Positions 1 through 8,959 are shown, counted from the stretch's first letter. The stretch is DNA of 64,000 bases from Paenibacillus sp. FSL R5-0623 (GCF_037974265.1 NZ_CP150233.1:5456001-5520000); one strand, 5' to 3'. A program made the numbers and translations. Notes: generated from the letters alone by a model not told the origin.

Positions 1-91
1 TGGCGATCGTGATCTCAACTCTCTCTGCTAGCTCGGTAACCGTCATTTTACGCTTTGCCAACATCACATCAATATTGATTATAATGGCCAT
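1..91 (-). CDS. Xre-family HTH regulator (YozG-like), partial
   Basis: Only the first 30 codons are in the window; the gene runs off the left edge. The product begins MAIIINIDVMLAKRKM and continues with TVTELAERVEIT, the start of a short Cro/C1-type helix-turn-helix of the YozG kind, normally about 65-75 residues. The ribosome site GAGGTGA overlaps the TGA stop of the DUF2975 gene, so the two are translationally coupled. In Bacillus relatives this regulator is paired with a DUF2975 membrane protein and is thought to control it; that link is family knowledge, not visible here. Confidence 0.75.
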   Translation of the reverse strand, partial: MAIIINIDVMLAKRKMTVTELAERVEITIA

Positions 92-100
92 ATATTCACC

Positions 101-577
101 TCAGACCACTAGGTCATTTTCTGATTTGATATCAATCGCTTCCTGTAACAATCTTTGGAGCACTGCGGAAAACACTGCAATGACCAATGAAGCAAAAATA
201 GGAACCATTCCCATAAGAATGAGGCCTGGGGCATCATCTTTCTCTGCTACAACAAAAAGGAATGGCAACATCACAAAATAAAGACTACTAATTACAATAG
301 CACAATATTTTATTGTTTTTAAGGATCTCACTGACATTAGAGAGAACGCTTCATTTTTGTCGATATAGCTCAGCAGACGGAATGCCTGGTACAGTGCAAC
401 GATAAACGGAATAACTGACACATACATAATAATCACTATGGGGTATAGCGCACCTGCATAATTCGGATTCACCGGATTGTTCGCTAACCAGGGTATGCCG
501 AATATGCATAAGGCAAGAATGGGAACACCAATAAGCAACACAGCCAATTTTAAAAAGATGGTTGTACCTCGCTTCAC
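101..577 (-). CDS. DUF2975 integral membrane protein
   Basis: A 158-residue membrane protein. Four hydrophobic segments are visible: after the basic start MKRGTTIF, in the PIVIIMYVSVIPFIVALY stretch, near CAIVISSLYFVMLPFLF, and in LILMGMVPIFASLVIAVF. This pattern, with the downstream Xre gene, matches the DUF2975 family, whose role is unknown. I chose the GTG at 577 because GAGGTG lies six bases before it; an in-frame GTG three codons upstream has no spacing for a ribosome site. Upstream, ATTTAT and ATAAAT at 622-627 and 637-642 form a small inverted repeat that could be the operator of the Xre partner. Confidence 0.75.
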   Translation of the reverse strand: MKRGTTIFLKLAVLLIGVPILALCIFGIPWLANNPVNPNYAGALYPIVIIMYVSVIPFIVALYQAFRLLSYIDKNEAFSLMSVRSLKTIKYCAIVISSLYFVMLPFLFVVAEKDDAPGLILMGMVPIFASLVIAVFSAVLQRLLQEAIDIKSENDLVV

Positions 578-734
578 AAAAAGCACCTCACTTGTTTTAA
601 GTGATATGAATTTATCATAATATTTATCGTTTTACAATAAATTTTTATTGGAAAACAGATTTTATTTATTCTTTTGCCCATTAAGGAAGGAAGACCAAAA
701 GATCCCCCCTCTTTGCTTCATTGATTCTTGGACA

Positions 735-777
735 CAAAAAAAGTCCAAAGATAGCCACTGCATGTGGTTATCTTTGA
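735..777 (-). terminator. Rho-independent terminator after the DUF3024 gene
   Basis: A 13-base stem with one mismatch (arms 746-758 and 764-776) is followed on the minus strand by a run of seven Ts (736-742). It sits directly after the DUF3024 stop codon and probably ends the zagA-rpsN-DUF3024 transcript. Confidence 0.8.
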
Positions 778-783
778 ACTCGC

Positions 784-1119
784 TCACGTCCGCCAGAACA
801 GCCCAGCCTCATCCCGCTCCACCTGCTCGAGCACATTTTCAAAATCGGAACAAGGTGTAATAACATCTACCGGATTCCAGCTGCTCTGTTCATCTCTGGC
901 AAACACCTTCCACTGATTTTCTTCCCAGTAAAATCGGGCAATATGCATCTTCTCCCATTGATACCGTTCCTCGGCGGGTCTTTCTTCGGTCAGGATCAAT
1001 TCATTGTCATTCATCACATAGGTCAACTTCACCATCGTACGCAGTGGCGCAGGAACCTTCTCGTGAATATAGCCATTCATCACCGACTGAATTCTTCGTA
1101 ACGTAAACGAGTCCAACAT
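784..1119 (-). CDS. DUF3024 domain protein
   Basis: A 111-residue soluble protein starting MLDSFTLRRIQSVMNGYI with a middle LTEERPA motif and a WKVFARDE segment, typical of the DUF3024 family, which has no assigned function. The frame is open for 14 more codons, to 1161, almost touching the rpsN stop. The start at 1119 is preferred because AAAGGGTG lies about eight bases before it, while the upstream ATG has no ribosome site. Close linkage to the zinc-independent S14 gene suggests co-transcription, so it may be expressed under zinc limitation; that is inference. Confidence 0.7.
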   Translation of the reverse strand: MLDSFTLRRIQSVMNGYIHEKVPAPLRTMVKLTYVMNDNELILTEERPAEERYQWEKMHIARFYWEENQWKVFARDEQSSWNPVDVITPCSDFENVLEQVERDEAGLFWRT

Positions 1120-1162
1120 GAAGATGCACACCCTTTCAGCAAAATACCACCCTTTGATCATG

Positions 1163-1432
1163 TTACCAGCTGGATTTTGTTACACCAGGAATCTGCCCTT
1201 GATGTGCCAGTTCTCTGAACTTAATTCGAGACACCTTGAACTTGCGTAGATAACCCCGCGGGCGGCCTGTCACTTCACAACGGTTCTTTAAACGAGTCGG
1301 AGATGCATTCCGCGGCAATTTCTGCAATCCCTCGTAATCCCCTTTTTCCTTCAATTCCCGACGCAGGTCCGCATATTTTGCCACGATCGCCTGACGTTGC
1401 TTCTCACGTACCACTTTTGATTTTTTAGCCAT
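1163..1432 (-). CDS. rpsN: 30S ribosomal protein S14, zinc-independent form
   Basis: An 89-residue S14 of the long type, with the C-terminal signature RNASPTRLKNRCEVTGRPRG and the closing HQGQIPGVTKSSW. It has a single cysteine and lacks the paired CxxC motifs of the 61-residue zinc-binding S14. In B. subtilis the equivalent paralogue (YhzA) is made under zinc starvation to replace the zinc form in ribosomes. AAGGAG precedes the ATG. No Zur box lies in its own upstream gap, so it probably depends on read-through from the Zur-regulated zagA gene across repeat copy A, or on a constitutive promoter. Function is secure; regulation is inferred. Confidence 0.93.
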   Translation of the reverse strand: MAKKSKVVREKQRQAIVAKYADLRRELKEKGDYEGLQKLPRNASPTRLKNRCEVTGRPRGYLRKFKVSRIKFRELAHQGQIPGVTKSSW

Positions 1433-1487
1433 GAAATCCAGCTCCTTTATCCCTTGAATTTATGTTTATAAATTGAACTAAAGAATA

Positions 1488-1674
1488 TTTACACTGCACA
1501 CTCCGATGACAGAACAACCTTCCGATTGCTGTTATCCCCAGATTTTTTTAATTCCTTTTATAAAGGGGAAATCCGGGGATAAAGGCGAAGCATATGCTTC
1601 GGATGCAGCTTTCTTGCAGAAAGCTTGTAGGCGAACGCTCCGCTTCTTCAGGTCCTTTCTGTCCTCTCCGACTT
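1488..1674. repeat. Dispersed palindromic element, copy A (long form)
   Basis: It begins TTTACAC (1488-1494) and contains a stem pairing TTATCCCC with GGGGATAA (around 1533-1581), a GAAGC/GCTTC palindrome and an AGCTTTC/GAAAGCT hairpin. Its right terminus is degenerate and overlaps the stop codon of zagA. The outer flank 1467-1487 matches, inverted, the flank beyond the right end of copy C, so the true ends extend further out. Same orientation as copy B, opposite to copies C and D. Confidence 0.75.
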
Positions 1675-2869
1675 ATACAGCTTCCACAGGCCATGGTAGG
1701 GGATTATCAAAATGGCCCCAGTCGGCCAGCATCTCTTCATCACTAAGCAGGCACTGGTCCAGCTCATCTTCAATGCTCGCACGCTCCATTTCGATCCCGA
1801 TCATGACAAGCTCCGTCTGACGATCTCCCCACTGGGCATCCCATTTCTCCAGAACATCGGGTTCGCTACGTAAAATCTCCTCTTTGTCCGCTTCCGGCAA
1901 CGCCGCGACCCAATGTCCCGCAGGACCGAACTGAATGGATGGCCCTGCCTGACTGAGGCTTGCAGCAACATCCCCTTCAGCCGCGAGCCATACCAAACCT
2001 TTGGCACGTACCACTTCTTCCGGCCAGTAACTCATGAACTCAGCCAGACGGGAAGGATGGAATGGCTTTCTGCGGCGATAAACGAAGGAACCAATGCCAT
2101 ATTCCTCGGTTTCCGGTGTATGCGACTCCTTCTCCAGCTCCTGAATCCATCCAGCGGACATGCTCACCTTTTCGAAATCAAAGCGGCCTGTATTCAGAAT
2201 CTCAGACGGATTCACCTGTCCATTCTCGGTCCGAATGATCTTGGCGTTAGGCTGTAGCTTGCGGATGATGCCTTCGAGCTTGTTCAGCTCGGTGTCATCG
2301 ACCAGATCACATTTGTTCAGCAGCAGTACATCACAGGTTTCGATCTGATCGATCAACAAGTCTACGACGTCACGGGTGTCCTCATCTCCAGTCGCCTGAT
2401 TACGATCCAGAAGACTCTGTCCTGATCCAAAATCATGCCAGAATCGATTGGCATCCACCACCGTTACCAGACAATCCAATCGGGCCAGGCGAGTCAGATC
2501 AATACCCGACTCCTCATCGGCGTATGTAAAGGTCTGTGCAACTGGAACAGGTTCACTGATTCCGGTGGATTCGATCAAAATATAGTCATACTTGCCTTCG
2601 TTCACCAGCTTCTCAATCTCTTGCATCAGATCATCCCGCAAGGTGCAGCAGATACAACCGTTCGACAACTCCACCAGCTTCTCTTCGGTTCGAGACAAGG
2701 TTGCCTCCCCCTTGACCAGCGCAGCATCAATGTTCACCTCACTCATGTCGTTGACAATCACCGCAACTTTGAGCCCTTGTCTGTTGTTCAACACATGATT
2801 CAAAACCGTTGTTTTCCCTGAACCGAGGTAACCACTCAGTACGGTTACGGGAACTTGCTTTTGTGTCAT
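1673..2869 (-). CDS. zagA: CobW/COG0523 GTPase, ZagA (YciC)-like zinc metallochaperone
   Basis: A 398-residue G3E-family GTPase. Visible motifs are the P-loop GYLGSGKTT (13-21), the metal-binding GCICC (71-75) typical of COG0523 proteins, an ESTG switch segment and the NKCD nucleotide-specificity motif, followed by the CobW C-terminal domain. B. subtilis ZagA is Zur-repressed and supports zinc-dependent enzymes, notably folate synthesis, during zinc shortage. Here the gene has its own sigma-A-like promoter with a Zur-type box and lies next to the zinc-free S14 and the opine zincophore operon, which strongly supports the same job. The last codons overlap one end of repeat copy A. Confidence 0.88.
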   Translation of the reverse strand: MTQKQVPVTVLSGYLGSGKTTVLNHVLNNRQGLKVAVIVNDMSEVNIDAALVKGEATLSRTEEKLVELSNGCICCTLRDDLMQEIEKLVNEGKYDYILIESTGISEPVPVAQTFTYADEESGIDLTRLARLDCLVTVVDANRFWHDFGSGQSLLDRNQATGDEDTRDVVDLLIDQIETCDVLLLNKCDLVDDTELNKLEGIIRKLQPNAKIIRTENGQVNPSEILNTGRFDFEKVSMSAGWIQELEKESHTPETEEYGIGSFVYRRRKPFHPSRLAEFMSYWPEEVVRAKGLVWLAAEGDVAASLSQAGPSIQFGPAGHWVAALPEADKEEILRSEPDVLEKWDAQWGDRQTELVMIGIEMERASIEDELDQCLLSDEEMLADWGHFDNPLPWPVEAV

Positions 2870-2915
2870 AGATCTCTACTCCTTATATGTGCAGTCTGTG
2901 TAATTCGGATCTTAA

Positions 2916-2930
2916 TAGTAATTATTACGA
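2916..2930 (-). promoter_or_regulatory. Zur box upstream of zagA
   Basis: The core TAGTAATTATTACGA is a 7-1-7 inverted repeat differing at one position from the Bacillus Zur consensus TCGTAATnATTACGA. It lies just downstream of the zagA -10 element, so bound Zur-zinc would block transcription. Exactly the same 15 bases occur before cntK. Confidence 0.88.
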
Positions 2931-2942
2931 TTAATAACAATG

Positions 2943-2972
2943 ACTATAATCCTGTTGGACGGTCATTGTCAA
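2943..2972 (-). promoter_or_regulatory. Sigma-A-type promoter of zagA
   Basis: On the minus strand TTGACA (2967-2972) and TATAGT (2943-2948) are separated by 18 bases. The Zur box begins about 12 bases downstream of the -10. Confidence 0.75.
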
Positions 2973-2994
2973 ACTATTTTTGATTTCAACCTGC

Positions 2995-3025
2995 AAAAAA
3001 ACAAAAAAAGGCTGATGACCAGCCC
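2995..3025 (-). terminator. Terminator at the end of the cnt operon
   Basis: GGCTG and CAGCC (3010-3014, 3020-3024) form a hairpin that on the minus strand runs into a T-rich tract (about 2995-3009). It lies about 80 bases after the stop of the last MFS gene and separates the cnt operon from the zagA promoter. Confidence 0.7.
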
Positions 3026-3081
3026 TTGCACTTTCGCATCCTGAGGATACGTTTTGGCAAGAAGTGAGTCATAAACCTCCT

Positions 3082-3108
3082 CTGTAAATGTTCTTTAGTT
3101 CAATTTAT
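3082..3108. repeat. Relic end of the dispersed palindromic element
   Basis: TGTAAATGTTCTTTAGTTCA followed by ATTTATA closely matches the right-hand outer end of copy C (from 25376). Only this end is present. It coincides with the 3' end of the second MFS gene, so the stop codon region of that gene may have been contributed by the element. Confidence 0.45.
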
Positions 3109-4370
3109 ACAGACACCACAGATTTGGCCTTATTCCCCGCTTCCATCCGTTGCCTGAACACCAACACCAGAATCATCGCTGCAATAGAGAGCAACGTGCA
3201 GATCATAAACATGGTCGAATACGAACTTACCTGTACAATAAGCCCCATCGCCAGTCCACCCAAAGAGAATCCAAGGTCATACGAGGACATGAAGATCCCC
3301 ATGAGTACATATCTGGAATCTGCAGGCAACACAAAAGACAAGTATGTGGTTAATGTCGGGTACAACAGTGCCAAGGCAAAGCCGCTGAACACTGCGGAGA
3401 GATACACCAACGGCCCGATGATCTCCATCAGGCTGAGCAACTGGGTTCCCAGTGCTGCACACAGCATTAACCCGGCCATCAGCCAGGTATTCCAGCTACC
3501 ATCGGACGGAATTTTTTTACGTAAAATAAACCTGCACAGGATCACAACCAATCCCTGTATCGTCAGAAATACCCCAGCACTCGCCATTCCGGTGGATACC
3601 ATATATAGGGGAAGAAAGGTCGCTGTCGCACCAAAGACGCAGGATGCAAACAACATGACCACACTGCTAATCAGCAGTGGCGTACTGCGCCAGATGCCGC
3701 CAAATGAACGCAACATATCGCCCAAGGTGTACGATTTGTTCTGTACGGTACTCCGCGGCAGATCCACATTATACCCAATCAGAAGTGGCAAAGCCGCCAG
3801 TCCGATCATCAGCAGCGTAAACGCCAGATCACTGGCATTTTCCCAGATTTGTATGGCGAGGATCGGAATGACCAGAGAAGGAACCATCGTAAACAGGGTG
3901 TACATGGACAGCCCTTGTGCCCGGTCTTTGTCCTCCAGCTTTTCCACAATGCCTGCCTGCATCGTCATGGAGAAAAAGGCCGTAGCCACCCCTTGCAGGG
4001 CTCGCAACCACAGATACGTCTCCACACCAAAAACAACAAACAGCAGCAACGTCCCGGCGTGTAAAAGCAATAGCCATTGCATCACACGAAGCGGCCCATG
4101 CTTACCCAGCAGCTGTGCTGCAAAAGGTCTCAAGAGCATACAGGTGAACATATATGCCCCCATCATCAGACCAATCTCGGCCTGATTCAATCCCGCAGCT
4201 TCGCTTCTCAAAGGCAGAATAATCGTCAAAGCTGAATTTGCCGCAAAAAATAAAAAGGCCAGCATATAAAACCGGATAAACGAAAAGGATACCGGATTTA
4301 ATTTTCCATTGGATGTTGCTGTCACCGAAGACTTCAAACGTTCGTCACCACTTTCTCTCCTGGCAATCAA
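3105..4370 (-). CDS. MFS transporter, CntE paralogue
   Basis: A 421-residue major facilitator protein with twelve hydrophobic segments, clearly paralogous to the upstream cntE: both carry LIGPLVYL/VFFYVGAIF, LYPTLTTYLSFVLP and MGAYMFT blocks at equivalent places. It starts at a TTG that overlaps the cntE TGA stop, so it is translationally coupled as the last gene of the zincophore operon. The S. aureus cnt operon has only one exporter. This extra copy could export the same metallophore, export a variant, or take part in recycling; the sequence does not decide. The C-terminus ends in a relic of the dispersed element. Confidence 0.8.
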   Translation of the reverse strand: MIARRESGDERLKSSVTATSNGKLNPVSFSFIRFYMLAFLFFAANSALTIILPLRSEAAGLNQAEIGLMMGAYMFTCMLLRPFAAQLLGKHGPLRVMQWLLLLHAGTLLLFVVFGVETYLWLRALQGVATAFFSMTMQAGIVEKLEDKDRAQGLSMYTLFTMVPSLVIPILAIQIWENASDLAFTLLMIGLAALPLLIGYNVDLPRSTVQNKSYTLGDMLRSFGGIWRSTPLLISSVVMLFASCVFGATATFLPLYMVSTGMASAGVFLTIQGLVVILCRFILRKKIPSDGSWNTWLMAGLMLCAALGTQLLSLMEIIGPLVYLSAVFSGFALALLYPTLTTYLSFVLPADSRYVLMGIFMSSYDLGFSLGGLAMGLIVQVSSYSTMFMICTLLSIAAMILVLVFRQRMEAGNKAKSVVSV

Positions 4371-5560
4371 CTCACAGATGTACCTGTCACGGATCTACGC
4401 CGTTCATAGGCAAAAACGATCATTACCGCTCCTAGGATAGCACACATCATGTACATAAATGAATAGGAAGAAAAGTCAGCAACCGGTCCCATAATCACAC
4501 CACCCAGAGAAATACCCAGATCAGCCATCGCGATAAATAACCCGATCAGGACGTTCCGGTTCAGCTTAGGCAACACAAAAGACAAATAGGTCGTGAGCGT
4601 CGGATACAGAATGGCTTGAGCAATGCCCATGAATATAGCCCCCACATAGAAAAAGACTACGCCTCCTGTCACCGAAAAACTCACACATTGGGCAGCAACG
4701 GCCAAAAGAAACAGGGTACCCATGATAAAAGGAGAATGCCATCTCCCATCAGAAGGAATCCTTTTCCGGAGCAGGATTCGAGCCAGCACAACCGTCCCGG
4801 CCTGAAGCATCAGATACACACCCGCATTCCCATTGGGTACTTGGCTCGCATACAGCGGAATAAAGGTTGTAATTGCACCAAATACAACGGAAGCCGCAAG
4901 CATCAATACACTGCATCGAAACAGAAACGGATTTTTCACCAACTGAGCAAAGGATTCCCACATACTCACGTTCTGCTCCGAAAGATTCTCAGCAGGTTGC
5001 TCCTTGCTTGGTTCCATTTTGGCGGTATATCCGAAGACGCCCGTACAGACGGCAATGCCGATCAGAACCACTGTAAAATAATCCATACCACCCGTCTGCC
5101 AGATTCCTAACGCGATAACAGGCCCCACGATCCCCGGTATATAACTGAACAGCGAATAATACGAAATTCCCTGTGACCGATCTTTCTCCGGAAGAGCATC
5201 AATAATGCCAATCTGCAAGGCCATGGAGAAGAACGCTGTCGATACACCTTGTAAAATACGAGCAACCAAATAACCTCCGAGTCCCGTAAAGGTATATAAA
5301 ATCAGCGCAAATCCATTGATGATCAGAATCAAACGCAATATTTTGATCGGACCGTGCTTTTGAATAATCCGACCTGCCCATGGTCTGAAAAACATGGTTG
5401 TGAACATATACGCGCCCATGATCAGTCCAATCGTTGTACCGCTCGCGCCCAAAGACGCCCCTTGCAATGGGATGATCACGTTAAGAATGGCATTGGCACT
5501 GAAATATAGAAGAACCAGTATGTACAAGCGCAGAAAAGGCCAAGACATCGCTCCACTCAC
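4367..5560 (-). CDS. cntE: MFS exporter of opine metallophore, CntE-like
   Basis: A 397-residue, twelve-segment MFS protein with the loop motif GRIIQKHGPIK after segment 2. It follows cntF in the same position as S. aureus CntE, which exports staphylopine. The start is a GTG with AGGGGG about 11 bases upstream; an ATG four codons later is too far from it. Overlap of its TGA with the TTG of the next MFS gene indicates a tandem duplication kept under one control. Assignment as the exporter rests on order and family; substrate is inferred. Confidence 0.82.
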   Translation of the reverse strand: MSGAMSWPFLRLYILVLLYFSANAILNVIIPLQGASLGASGTTIGLIMGAYMFTTMFFRPWAGRIIQKHGPIKILRLILIINGFALILYTFTGLGGYLVARILQGVSTAFFSMALQIGIIDALPEKDRSQGISYYSLFSYIPGIVGPVIALGIWQTGGMDYFTVVLIGIAVCTGVFGYTAKMEPSKEQPAENLSEQNVSMWESFAQLVKNPFLFRCSVLMLAASVVFGAITTFIPLYASQVPNGNAGVYLMLQAGTVVLARILLRKRIPSDGRWHSPFIMGTLFLLAVAAQCVSFSVTGGVVFFYVGAIFMGIAQAILYPTLTTYLSFVLPKLNRNVLIGLFIAMADLGISLGGVIMGPVADFSSYSFMYMMCAILGAVMIVFAYERRRSVTGTSVS

Positions 5561-5574
5561 AATGGGTGTTCCCC

Positions 5575-6327
5575 CTAAAATGTAATTAAATGCTTCAATA
5601 ATTTCTTCGCATAGTCTGACTGAACATCCTTTAGCTGCTCAATAGGAACTATTTCCTCAATCTGACCATCTCTGAAAATAATGACCCTGTCGCAAATATA
5701 GGCTGCCGCCTGTATATCATGTGTGATAAAGACATAGCTCAGCTTGTAGATTTCCTTAAGCTCTTGCAGTAATTGCAACACCTGAATCTGAACAGACACG
5801 TCCAGTGAGCTGATCGCTTCATCGAATACGATAAGTTTTGGGGCTGTCGAGATGGCCCTCGCAATGCACACTCTCTGAGCCTCCCCGCCGGATAGTTCAT
5901 GCGGATATTTGGATCTATAGGAAGGGTCCAGTCCAACTTGGTTCAGCAACAGATCCACCTTCTCTGAGTTACCCTGATCCTTTCGCAGCTTTTGCTGTGC
6001 TTGCATTGGTTCCATAATGGCAGCTTCCACATTAAGAAATGGATTGATGGATGACGTATAATTTTGAAAAACGGCGCTGAGGTTACCCATCCGTACACGT
6101 CGATCCTGTACGTCTTTACCATCCAGCGAGATCGTTCCACGATCCGGCCGTTCAATGCCCAGGATCAGACGGCCCAACGTCGATTTGCCGCTTCCGCTTT
6201 CACCGATGATGCCCAGACATTCGCCCTGCCGGCATTCAAAAGTAACTTGTTTCAATACTTGTTTTTTGTGCTTGGAGAACAGTCCGCCCTGGTTATATGA
6301 TTTTTCGATACCTTCCACCTTTAGCAT
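5575..6327 (-). CDS. cntF: Opine metallophore ABC importer, ATPase CntF
   Basis: A 250-residue ABC ATPase of the dipeptide/nickel (DppF-like) class. Walker A GESGSGKS is at 42-49, signature LSGGE at 145-149 and Walker B LIVFDE at 165-170. The ATG directly follows the cntD TAG, with AGGAGG inside the end of cntD, so the two ATPases are coupled. With cntABCD it should power uptake of metal-loaded opine metallophore. Family and position agree with S. aureus cntF. Confidence 0.87.
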   Translation of the reverse strand: MLKVEGIEKSYNQGGLFSKHKKQVLKQVTFECRQGECLGIIGESGSGKSTLGRLILGIERPDRGTISLDGKDVQDRRVRMGNLSAVFQNYTSSINPFLNVEAAIMEPMQAQQKLRKDQGNSEKVDLLLNQVGLDPSYRSKYPHELSGGEAQRVCIARAISTAPKLIVFDEAISSLDVSVQIQVLQLLQELKEIYKLSYVFITHDIQAAAYICDRVIIFRDGQIEEIVPIEQLKDVQSDYAKKLLKHLITF

Positions 6328-7137
6328 CTATAAGTCCTCCTGCATCAACGCCTTAAAATGATTGCTCAGCTCCAATCGGGTAGAGACCAGATACTGTGTA
6401 TAGGCATGCTCCGGCTCTGTCAAAACAGAATGCATGCTACCGCGCTCGACGATCTTGCCGTCTTTCATGACCATCACGTCATCTGCAATCTTCTGAACAA
6501 CGCCGAGATCATGGGAGATGAACATCATGGAACAGCCCATGCGTTCACGTAATTGAATTAATTGCTCCACCACTTCATATTGGGAAATCGTATCCAGCGC
6601 CGTGGTCGGCTCATCCGCAATAATGAGATCAGGCTCAAGCACCAATGCTAGTGCAATCATGATTCGTTGCAGCATCCCACCGGACAGCTGATGTGGATAT
6701 TGATTCAGAATCTCGCGCGGATGTCTGAGCATGACGCTTTCCATGGCATTGATGATTTTCCGTTCAATCTCGCGGGTATTCCAGCCAAAATGCTGCTGAA
6801 GCGTCTCCCGAATATGGACACCAATAACACAGGAGGGATCAAATGCACTCATGCCATTCTGCAAAATCATGCACAGATGCTTGCCCCGCTTACGCCGCAT
6901 CTCCGGTTCCGAAAGCTGGTTCAGGTCTTCGCCCTGAAATAACATTGTGCCCGATTGGCGAATCCATGGCTTGTTCAGTCGCATGATAGCCCTGCACGTA
7001 ACGGACTTCCCGCTACCACTTTCCCCCACGATGGCCATGCAGCTTCCTTGCTTAACTTCGAATGAACTGTTATGAATGATCACTTTACCTGTATTGGTAT
7101 CCCATACTTTCAAATGTTCAACCTCGACTATATTCAT
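6328..7137 (-). CDS. cntD: Opine metallophore ABC importer, ATPase CntD
   Basis: A 269-residue DppD-like ABC ATPase with Walker A GESGSGKS (38-45), signature LSGGM (151-155) and Walker B LIIADEP (171-177). Its start overlaps the 3' end of cntC by 20 bases. It is the first of the two ATPases in the order cntABCDF, as in the staphylopine operon. The product would dimerise with CntF under the CntBC permease. Confidence 0.87.
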   Translation of the reverse strand: MNIVEVEHLKVWDTNTGKVIIHNSSFEVKQGSCMAIVGESGSGKSVTCRAIMRLNKPWIRQSGTMLFQGEDLNQLSEPEMRRKRGKHLCMILQNGMSAFDPSCVIGVHIRETLQQHFGWNTREIERKIINAMESVMLRHPREILNQYPHQLSGGMLQRIMIALALVLEPDLIIADEPTTALDTISQYEVVEQLIQLRERMGCSMMFISHDLGVVQKIADDVMVMKDGKIVERGSMHSVLTEPEHAYTQYLVSTRLELSNHFKALMQEDL

Positions 7138-8014
7138 AAGTAGTCTTTCTCACCTCACTTTCGTAAGACTTGTCAGACTTACCTTGAGAGGTCATCAATT
7201 TGGGGTCCAGAGCCACTTGAAGCGCATCCGATAGAAAATTAAAAGCAGACACCACCACCACAATGGCCAGGCCCGGTGCCAACATCAATTCAGGTCTGGA
7301 GAACATGACTTCTCTCGCCTCATTGAGCATCATGCCCCACTCTGCATGCGGAGCCTGAATACCAAGACCCAGAAAGGAAAGGCCGGAGATCTGCAACATC
7401 ATCGAACACATGGAACCACTGGCAATGACAGCAATATCGGCAAAGGTAACCGGAACAATATGTTTCGTTATAATTCTCAGATTGGGTGTGCCGGAGGCTT
7501 TCGCGAATTTTACATAATCCATATCGGAGAATTGCATCACAGATGTTCGAATAACGCGGGCAAACCAGGCCCATTTCATGCACACAAAGGCAATCAAAAT
7601 ATTCTCCAGTCCTGCACCCAAAATACCGACCACCGCCAGTGTCATCACGTATCCGGGGAAAGACAGCATAATGTCACAGACTCTCATGATCCATGCATCC
7701 ACTTTCCCCTTGAAATAACCCGCGACGAATCCAACAATAGCTCCAATCAGAACAGAAAGGCTCAGCGCAACAAGAACCCATAACACACTTGGACGGATAC
7801 CATAGATAAGCCGGGATAATACACATCTGCCCAGATGATCATTGCCTAATAGATAATCCCAGGATGAGGAGGCATAACGAAGCTTCATATTCACTTGTCC
7901 AGGATCATGCGGCGCAATAAGCGGAGCCAGTACGCCCGCCATAATCGCGACCATAATCACTACCAAAGAGGTCAACGCAAGCTTGTCTTTGCTCAGATTT
8001 TTCAATATTCGCAT
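7118..8014 (-). CDS. cntC: Opine metallophore ABC importer, permease CntC
   Basis: A 298-residue DppC-type permease with an N-terminal membrane segment (LALTSLVVIMVAIMAGVLAP), a G-N-DHLGRCVLSRLIYG motif and the EAA-like loop ASGTPNLRIITKHIVP that contacts the ATPase. The ATG overlaps the cntB TGA by one base. Part of the cntABCDF importer for metal-opine complexes. Confidence 0.87.
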   Translation of the reverse strand: MRILKNLSKDKLALTSLVVIMVAIMAGVLAPLIAPHDPGQVNMKLRYASSSWDYLLGNDHLGRCVLSRLIYGIRPSVLWVLVALSLSVLIGAIVGFVAGYFKGKVDAWIMRVCDIMLSFPGYVMTLAVVGILGAGLENILIAFVCMKWAWFARVIRTSVMQFSDMDYVKFAKASGTPNLRIITKHIVPVTFADIAVIASGSMCSMMLQISGLSFLGLGIQAPHAEWGMMLNEAREVMFSRPELMLAPGLAIVVVVSAFNFLSDALQVALDPKLMTSQGKSDKSYESEVRKTTYEYSRG

Positions 8015-8952
8015 CAGAATTCCTTTCTCAAACGGGGATTCATCGCCGCATTAATGATGTCGGATAACGTGTTAAATAAGACAAAGGTTACAGCCAACAT
8101 CAGAACATACGCCTGAATAATCGGAAAATCTCTGCTTAAAATGGATTTTACACTGAGCCTACCGAGTCCCGGCCAGGCAAATACATTTTCGATGACTACC
8201 GTACTGCCCAACACGATCGGGATCGCCATACAAAAGATGGACACGGCCACCTGTAATGAATTTCTTAGAATATGAAGTGTAACTTTCTTCTCACTCAGAC
8301 CACTTGCCCGTGCATATAACACATAGTCCTCATTCATATTGTTCAGCATGGAACTTCGAACCGTTCGGAAGTAAATGCCCGTATAACTCACCGTGATTAC
8401 AATCACCGGCAGAATGTAGCTTCGATACGAGTCCATGCCACTGGTAGGTAACAGGTCCAGCTTGACGGAAAAATACCAGATCATCATGGCTGCAAGCCAG
8501 TAGGATGGCATGGCGGTAAGGAAAAATGATACGCCTCTGACTGATCGATCCAGCAGCTTGCCTTCTCTCATGGCACAGATCACACCCAGCAGGATGGACA
8601 GCGCAATAATGAATACCGATGAGACAAGCGTTAACTTCAATGTGTTCATAAAAGCCGGCCCCATCAATGACCATACGGGGTCACCAGATACATAAGAGTT
8701 ACCAAAGTCCAACTGCACAACAGCCATGATCCAGTTCACATACTGGATCATGAACGGCTGATCGAACCCCAATGCCTTGTTCGTCTGGGCAATTAATTCA
8801 TCCGTGATCTGCGGAACTTCCTGTGCCTGTAACACCACAACCGCTGGGTCCAAGGGAGATAGATTAATCAGAACAAACGTTATAAATGAAATGATAATCA
8901 GTAAAGGGATGGTTAACAGAATCCTTTTGACGATATAACTTCCCATAGCCAT
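8014..8952 (-). CDS. cntB: Opine metallophore ABC importer, permease CntB
   Basis: A 312-residue DppB-type permease. It has the family start IVKRILLTIPLLIIISFITF, the periplasmic-type LGFDQPFMIQYVNW segment and the EAA loop RASGLSEKKVTLHILRNSL. It is packed against cntA (seven bases after its stop) and cntC (one-base overlap). Forms the membrane channel with CntC. Confidence 0.87.
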   Translation of the reverse strand: MAMGSYIVKRILLTIPLLIIISFITFVLINLSPLDPAVVVLQAQEVPQITDELIAQTNKALGFDQPFMIQYVNWIMAVVQLDFGNSYVSGDPVWSLMGPAFMNTLKLTLVSSVFIIALSILLGVICAMREGKLLDRSVRGVSFFLTAMPSYWLAAMMIWYFSVKLDLLPTSGMDSYRSYILPVIVITVSYTGIYFRTVRSSMLNNMNEDYVLYARASGLSEKKVTLHILRNSLQVAVSIFCMAIPIVLGSTVVIENVFAWPGLGRLSVKSILSRDFPIIQAYVLMLAVTFVLFNTLSDIINAAMNPRLRKEF

Positions 8953-8959
8953 CTCCGCT

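Noticed and set aside
784..1161. ATG at 1161 as start of the DUF3024 gene
   Set aside because: No ribosome site; the family N-terminus begins at the ATG at 1119.
1433..1672. A separate Zur box before rpsN
   Set aside because: No match to the 7-1-7 repeat was found there; only repeat copy A fills the gap.
3088..4185. 365-codon plus-strand frame opposite the second MFS gene
   Set aside because: Antisense to a clear twelve-helix transporter; low-complexity translation without domain features.
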